Source: UBA11606 sp964504305 (lineage in GTDB: Bacteria > Actinomycetota > Acidimicrobiia > Acidimicrobiales > Aldehydirespiratoraceae). From it: a stretch of DNA of 64,000 nucleotides. Where the stretch lies: NCBI GenBank assembly GCA_964504305.1, contig CAZDEB010000003.1, positions 124,001 through 188,000 on the forward strand. The letters run 5' to 3'. A model generated the notes under the pieces. That model worked only from the letters and a program-made list of their open reading frames with translations, was not told the DNA's origin and ran no database searches. This document shows, piece after piece, positions 59,642-64,000 of this stretch (positions are counted from its first letter, which is position 1; the number at the start of each line of letters is the position of its first letter). Made by a program: the position numbers and the translations under genes.

Positions 59642-61237
59642 GTGAGCAACGTAGCGTCGGGGCTGATGTTGTCTCGTTCCCAGGTTGTTTGGCTGCTTTC
59701 GGTCATAGTTTTTGTGATCGGTTTTGTCATTGCGACGGCCACTCCGGGTCCGTTGTTGACGGTGGACGATTCGGCTTATTTGGCTTTGGGTCGCACTATT
59801 GCTGGCAAGGGTTCGGCGCCGATGGGGCCACAGGCCCCCTACGGAGTGCTGTATCCCGCGATGCTGGCCCCCGGCTGGCTGGTGGGGCTGAGCGAGTCGT
59901 CGATATTGGTCTATGCCAGGGCGATCAACGCGTTGGCTGGCGCGGCGTTGGTGCCGGTTCTCGATGCGGTAATCAGGCGGCTGTGGCCCGACCATGGTGC
60001 CCGAGCGTTGCCGGCCGCGGTGGTTGGTGCGATGTTGCCAGCGGGGTTGTTGACCGCCTCGATCGTGTGGACCGAACGGCTACTGGCCTTACTGGTAGCC
60101 GCCGCGGTGTTGGCGCTCGCCCGTCAACGCGACGAGTCGCTGGGCCGCGCCGACCTGCTAGCGGCAACGATTGGTGTCGCCTTGTTTGCCACTCATCCCC
60201 GAATGGGGCCCGCGGCGGTGGTGGTGATCGGGGCCGCGGCGGGGATGGTATGGCGGGGATCGCGGGCGCGGGCCGCGGGGCTGTTGGTGTTTGGCGGACT
60301 TGGGTTGTTGCTGGTCGAGCGATTGCGCGGCGATCTGGCCGAAGCGGCGTTTGGAAGTTCGGGCACCTACGACGCCGGCGATTTGGCGTCTCGTCGAGGG
60401 CTGAGCGAACTGACCGACATGATTCAGCACGGGATCGGCACGCTCACCTATTTGACACTGGCCGGTACTGGTATTGCGATCGTTGGTCTGACGGTCTTGG
60501 CGCGCCACCGCGCGACTGGCCGCCAAGCCTTGGCCATCCTCGGCGCCATTGTGGCCATCGCGGCGTGGTTTCTCACCGGCGTTCCTCGCGCCGACAAATG
60601 GCTGCACGGTCGCTACATCGAGGTGATGGCCCCGCTGATCGTCGCCGTCGGAGTGGTGCATCTGCGCGAGGTGACGAAGCGCCAAGCCATCGTTGTGCTG
60701 GCCGCCATACCGGCCACATCGGGGATAGTTGCTGCGGGGCTCGGTCCCGGCAACAACTGGCTGCATCCGCGGTCGCCGGTCATGATGTTGGGCGTCGAGG
60801 TCAGCGGCGCCCCGTTTGGCGGAAACAGTTTTGAGCCGGGGGCGGCCGCAGCAGCAGCGATCGTTGTGGCCGGGTTGGCCTGGATGTTGAGTCGCCGCGC
60901 GTGGCAGTGGGCCGTTCCTCTGTGGCTGATTGGCGTTTCGCTGGTTGGCGTCTGGAGCGGGCTCGAAACCCTCGACCAACTGTACGACGGGGCGCCGAGC
61001 GGCCAAGTCAACGCCGCGCTCAGCGCCATCGACCCTGTTGGCGAGGTCTACATCGATATCGGTGTGGTCTCACCCAACATCGCCAACGCGGTGATTTGGG
61101 AGGTTGGTTTCGACCATGCCGCTATCGACTTCGACAAGAGCACAACCCACGTTTTGATCCCGGCCGAGGCTGCGGGCCCGCCGGAGTCCGTCCTGGTTGC
61201 CGAGCTCGGGGCTGCCAACCTGTGGCAGCTCCCCTAA
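59642..61237 (+). CDS. GT-C-like polytopic membrane protein
   Basis: 531 residues with about ten or more membrane helices. After the first helix comes LLTVDDSAYLALGRTIAGKG, an acidic pair in the first outer loop as in GT-C glycosyltransferases (dolichyl- or polyprenyl-phosphate sugar dependent), and later SRRGLSELTDMIQHG and RADKWLHGRYIEVMAPLIVA. A C-terminal soluble part follows. The likely role is transfer of a sugar to an envelope lipid, polymer or protein (inference). The start is GTG; an ATG eight codons inside is the alternative. Confidence 0.75.
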   Translation: MSNVASGLMLSRSQVVWLLSVIVFVIGFVIATATPGPLLTVDDSAYLALGRTIAGKGSAPMGPQAPYGVLYPAMLAPGWLVGLSESSILVYARAINALAGAALVPVLDAVIRRLWPDHGARALPAAVVGAMLPAGLLTASIVWTERLLALLVAAAVLALARQRDESLGRADLLAATIGVALFATHPRMGPAAVVVIGAAAGMVWRGSRARAAGLLVFGGLGLLLVERLRGDLAEAAFGSSGTYDAGDLASRRGLSELTDMIQHGIGTLTYLTLAGTGIAIVGLTVLARHRATGRQALAILGAIVAIAAWFLTGVPRADKWLHGRYIEVMAPLIVAVGVVHLREVTKRQAIVVLAAIPATSGIVAAGLGPGNNWLHPRSPVMMLGVEVSGAPFGGNSFEPGAAAAAAIVVAGLAWMLSRRAWQWAVPLWLIGVSLVGVWSGLETLDQLYDGAPSGQVNAALSAIDPVGEVYIDIGVVSPNIANAVIWEVGFDHAAIDFDKSTTHVLIPAEAAGPPESVLVAELGAANLWQLP

Positions 61238-61242
61238 CAGGG

Positions 61243-62127
61243 TTAGTCGCTCGTTGGTCCGTCTTGGCTGCGCAAGAACTTCTCGACCTCGATCGCCAAT
61301 TCGTCTGACGTAGGCATCGACGATTCGGCATCGAGCAGATCGTCGTATTGACGTTCGAGCTGGGCCAGCATTTCGCCGTGAGAGTCTTCGTTGCGAACCA
61401 GGCTATCGAGACGGTTGCGGGCGCTGATTGCTTCGGCCGCGAGCGTGCTGGTATCGAATCGTAGGTTGGCCGCCGGGACCAACCCTTCGACCAGAGCGAG
61501 CGAGGCCGCGGGATAATGCGCGCCGGACACGTAGTGGGGTACCTGAGCCCAGAGACCGACCGCTTCGATGCCGGCGCGGTGAAACCCTTGTTCGATTGCT
61601 GATTCGGCACCGGCGGGAACATCGAGCGTGGCCGGCGAGCTTCCGAGGTTGACGAGCGTTGGGGTAGCCGCGGTGACCGAAAGGCGAGATGCTCGGGTGT
61701 GGGGCGCCGCAGCAGGGTATGCGCCCATGCCGATCATTCGGCGCACCCCGAATTGTTTGCCCAACCCCACGACGGCATCAACAAAAGTGCGCCAGTTGTG
61801 ATCGGGTTCGGCGCCGTGCAACACGAGAAGGTCGTTGCCCGTTGCGTCGTGGCCGGCAACCAGGTTGATCTCTGGCCAATCGAGCCCAGTGTTGACGCCA
61901 TCGACGATGTGCATGGTCGGGCGACGGGCCCGGTGATCAAGCAGCCACTCGGTCTCAAACGATGCCACGGGGATCACACTGGATTGGTCGACAACCGTGT
62001 CGATCGCCACGCGAGCACACGCCCCGGCGTCGATCCAACCGTCGAAGTGCACGAGTAGCACCGGGTCGAGCAACGACGGGGTTGCGAGCAGTGTGAAGAT
62101 GTCGTCGGGGGAAGTGGGGCGTGTCAT
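61243..62127 (-). CDS. PAC2-family (proteasome assembly chaperone-like) protein
   Basis: 294 residues. The PAC2 fold is suggested by LVHFDGWIDAGACARVAIDT, FETEWLLDHRARRPTMHIVD, LLVLHGAEPDHNWRTFVDAV and MIGMGAYPAAAPHTR. C-terminal helices follow with an acidic segment (RQYDDLLDAESSMPTSDELA). Actinobacterial members are common in genomes with a 20S proteasome and Pup system, which therefore probably exists in this organism. It is convergent with the membrane protein gene, 5 nt apart. Confidence 0.88.
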   Translation of the reverse strand: MTRPTSPDDIFTLLATPSLLDPVLLVHFDGWIDAGACARVAIDTVVDQSSVIPVASFETEWLLDHRARRPTMHIVDGVNTGLDWPEINLVAGHDATGNDLLVLHGAEPDHNWRTFVDAVVGLGKQFGVRRMIGMGAYPAAAPHTRASRLSVTAATPTLVNLGSSPATLDVPAGAESAIEQGFHRAGIEAVGLWAQVPHYVSGAHYPAASLALVEGLVPAANLRFDTSTLAAEAISARNRLDSLVRNEDSHGEMLAQLERQYDDLLDAESSMPTSDELAIEVEKFLRSQDGPTSD

Positions 62128-62164
62128 CTGAACCTCATCTCAAGCGTAGGCGCCATAACCGGGA

Positions 62165-62709
62165 ATGACAGAACTGGCCGATACGTTGCAACCCACAATG
62201 GCTGATGTAACTGACGCAACATTCGAGATCGACGTGATCGAACGGTCCAAGACCGTTCCGGTTGTTATCGACCTTTGGGCCGAGTGGTGCGGGCCGTGCA
62301 AACAGCTCGGACCCATCCTCGAAAAGGTCGTCGCCGAAACCAACGGAGCGGTAGAGCTGGCCAAGGTCGACGTTGATGCCAACCCTGGTGTCGGTCAGGC
62401 GTTCAAGGTGCAATCGATACCCGCGGTGTACGCGATGGTTGATGGCCAAGTGGTCGACGGGTTCATGGGCGCCCAAGGCGAACAACAGGTGCGAGAGTTT
62501 GTCGCCAAGCTCGTGCCTCCCACCGAGCTCACCGAAATCGAGAAGCTTTTGGCCGCGGNNNNNNNNNNNNNNNNNNNNNNNNNNNNNNNNNNNNNNNNNN
62601 NNNNNNNNNNNNNNNNNNNNNNNNNNNNNNNNNNNNNNNNNNNNNNNNNNNNNNNNNNGACCCTCGCACCGCCGACTGGCGTCGCAAGCTGAGTACCGCC
62701 CTCTTTTAG
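62165..62709 (+). CDS. Thioredoxin-fold protein, CnoX/YbbN-like, interrupted by a sequence gap
   Basis: The N-terminal thioredoxin domain has VIDLWAEWCGPCKQLGPILE and the cis-Pro region VQSIPAVYAMVDGQVV. After PPTELTEIEKLLAA the sequence enters 100 N. On the far side the frame DPRTADWRRKLSTALF followed by TAG at 62707-62709 fits the C-terminal end of CnoX/YbbN co-chaperones, which carry tetratricopeptide repeats between these parts. The gap therefore hides most of the repeat domain, and the frame across it is undefined. Confidence 0.78.
62559..62658. other. Assembly gap (100 N)
   Basis: Exactly 100 N, the usual placeholder for unknown length. It lies within the thioredoxin-fold gene. Confidence 0.99.
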
Positions 62710-62750
62710 CGGGCACAGGTTAGCAAGCACAGGTTAGCAAGCACAGGTTT
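62709..62750 (+). repeat. Three 14-nt tandem repeats after the thioredoxin-fold gene
   Basis: Units GCGGGCACAGGTTA, GCAAGCACAGGTTA and GCAAGCACAGGTTT follow the stop directly. The array begins 50 nt after the assembly gap. Confidence 0.85.
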
Positions 62751-62841
62751 TGGCTAGCCAACGGCGCAACGCCACGTCATCGCGCTAACGTCGACATCAC
62801 TTCACTTCCCCTCGAAGCTCGCCGGATGCCGGGAGAGCCGC

Positions 62842-63543
62842 GTGGACGTGGACGAACAAGAATTTGATGTCGAATTTTCGTGGCGCGACGGGCCCGAAAT
62901 GTTGGCCGACCGACTCGGCGTCACCCCCGCCGCGGTTGTCGCCGGCGCGGTAATGATCGCCGCGGCAGGGTGGGGTGCCTGGTTGGCGCTACGACCGCCC
63001 GCGGTGGCGGTCGAACAGGTGTTGCCGCAGGTCGGCGCGGTCGAGATTCCGATTGACGTCACCACTACCGAGAAACCGGTGGCGGTCGTACTCGTGGTTC
63101 ACGTCGACGGCGCCGTTGTCAACCCGGGCGTTCACGAGGTCGCTGCCGGCAGTCGCGTCGTCGATGCCGTTGTTGCCGCGGGAGGTTTACGCTCCGACGC
63201 CGACCGGTCTCGGCTGAATTTGGCCCGCCCGGTCGAAGACGGGCAGCGGATTTGGGTGCCGATCATCGGGGAGCAGGAACCGGCGGTCGTATTGCCCACG
63301 GGAGGGTCAGGCGACGCCGCTGGCTCGACGGTGAGCGGGAGCGGCGGCGCTGCGACGGTGAACGTGAACCAGGCCGATGCCGGTCGCCTCGAAGCGTTGT
63401 CGGGTATTGGGCCGAGTCTGGCGGCCGCCATCGTGCGTTACCGCGAAGAAAACGGCCCGTTCGCCACCGTCGATGGCCTGCAAGCAGTACCGGGTATCGG
63501 TCCCGCCAAGTTGGCGCAATTGAGAGATCAGGTCGCCTTGTGA
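62842..63543 (+). CDS. comEA: Competence protein ComEA (SLBB plus helix-hairpin-helix)
   Basis: 233 residues: a polar N-terminus, one membrane helix near residues 31-49 (VVAGAVMIAAAGWGAWLAL), an SLBB domain (VVHVDGAVVNPGVHEVAAGS; VVDAVVAAGGL), a Gly/Ser linker and a C-terminal double helix-hairpin-helix (VNVNQADAGRLEALSGIGPS; AVPGIGPAKLAQLRDQVAL) that binds DNA. It is the surface DNA receptor of natural transformation. The start is GTG with GGGAGAG upstream; a second GTG two codons inside is possible. Confidence 0.92.
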   Translation: MDVDEQEFDVEFSWRDGPEMLADRLGVTPAAVVAGAVMIAAAGWGAWLALRPPAVAVEQVLPQVGAVEIPIDVTTTEKPVAVVLVVHVDGAVVNPGVHEVAAGSRVVDAVVAAGGLRSDADRSRLNLARPVEDGQRIWVPIIGEQEPAVVLPTGGSGDAAGSTVSGSGGAATVNVNQADAGRLEALSGIGPSLAAAIVRYREENGPFATVDGLQAVPGIGPAKLAQLRDQVAL

Positions 63544-64000
63544 AAGCCCACGCGGCGATGATCGGCGCGGTGGCTGGTGCGTGGTGGGTCCCGTCAGTTC
63601 ACTGGGCGATTGTCGGGTTGGGGCTTGGCCTTGTAGTTGTTTGGCCGAGGGCTGTGACAGTCCTTGTGGTGGCGGCGTTGGTGTGCGGATTTCTGGCGAA
63701 CCGATCGTTGGTCGCGCTCGATCCACCCGTGGCCGGGCCTTTCGAGCAGTGGGTGACCTTGACCTCGGACCCTCGCCCGCTGGGTAGCCACGGGATTCGG
63801 GCCCGGGCCAAGTGGGGGGCCCGATACGTTTCGCTTAGCGCTCACGGCCCGACGGCGGGTCACCTCGACGATCATCTGGCCGGCGATCAGGTGCTGATCA
63901 GGGGCACGGTGTCGCCGGCTCGTCGGGGGGACGATTGGGCCCGCTGGCGCCACGAGGTGGGCTCGATCAGTGTGGCCGAAGTTGTCGACAGCGCTCCGGG
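63540..64000 (+). CDS. comEC: ComEC DNA-uptake channel, 3' end outside window
   Basis: The frame is open from the GTG at 63540, which overlaps the comEA stop as GTGA, to the end of the window (153 codons). It starts with two membrane segments (AAMIGAVAGAWWVPSVHWAI; VTVLVVAALVCGFLANRSL), then the DUF4131-like OB domain of ComEC (VTLTSDPRPLGSHGIRARAK; DHLAGDQVLIRGTVSPARR). The competence membrane channel and the metallo-beta-lactamase domain would lie downstream. Confidence 0.88.
   Translation, partial: MKAHAAMIGAVAGAWWVPSVHWAIVGLGLGLVVVWPRAVTVLVVAALVCGFLANRSLVALDPPVAGPFEQWVTLTSDPRPLGSHGIRARAKWGARYVSLSAHGPTAGHLDDHLAGDQVLIRGTVSPARRGDDWARWRHEVGSISVAEVVDSAP

Noticed and set aside
59548..60834. 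428-aa Arg/Gly-rich plus-strand frame
   Set aside because: It is a shifted frame of the GT-C-like membrane protein gene and shows no protein-like features.

Overview
The window reads as a draft chromosomal contig (one run of 100 N at 62559-62658) from a high-GC actinobacterium, most like Acidimicrobiia. Supporting signs are a mycothiol-dependent-type enzyme, a PAC2 protein, a class II DAHP synthase, the RNase E/G-rplU-rpmA-obg-proB order with a second tad-type cluster inside it, many GTG starts, 1-8 nt gene overlaps, and a TAnnnT hexamer 5-9 nt before many start codons, which suggests widespread leaderless transcription. The lineage call is inference from gene content.

Layout. 1-2086: 3' part of a cytochrome P450, smpB and a JAMM peptidase. 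2083-8730: a leftward tad pilus operon (cpaB, tadZ, tadA, tadB, tadC, a pilin-like gene, two tadE-like genes, one tadG-like gene), divergent from a small HTH gene. 9062-15889: mycothiol-dependent-type enzyme, tRNA-Gly, tig-clpP-clpX-folC, an Flp-type pilin fused to a Thr-rich stalk, ndk. 16061-27043: mreBCD-PBP2-rodA, a radical SAM pair, RNase E/G, rplU-rpmA. 27121-37961: dGTPase-like gene, tadE-tadE-tadG (tadG frameshifted), obg-proB, pspA, murJ, proA. 37992-47971: MoxR ATPase, VWA protein, TldD/TldE pair, DAHP synthase, a sigma-70 factor, nadD, a LytR_C protein and rsfS.

47913-59445 is an integrated island. It is bounded by perfect 78-bp direct repeats made of the 3' end of rsfS and carries a broken tyrosine recombinase at its left end. 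Its core is a leftward operon: a 73-aa protein carrying a QLSLF clamp-binding motif, a MoxR-type AAA+ ATPase, a VWA protein with a DUF2201-like N-terminus, a Cys-rich protein, and a fusion of two sliding-clamp domains (resembling DnaN domains II and III) to a YbjN-like domain. A 629-aa protein with an internal repeat lies downstream. A second leftward group encodes a membrane protein, a degenerate sigma-like protein and a 504-aa unknown. The clamp-like protein and the clamp-binding peptide in one mobile operon are the best candidate here for an undescribed system.

Right of the island: tRNA-Ala with its terminator, a GT-C-like membrane protein, a PAC2 protein, a thioredoxin-fold protein interrupted by the gap, comEA and the 5' part of comEC.
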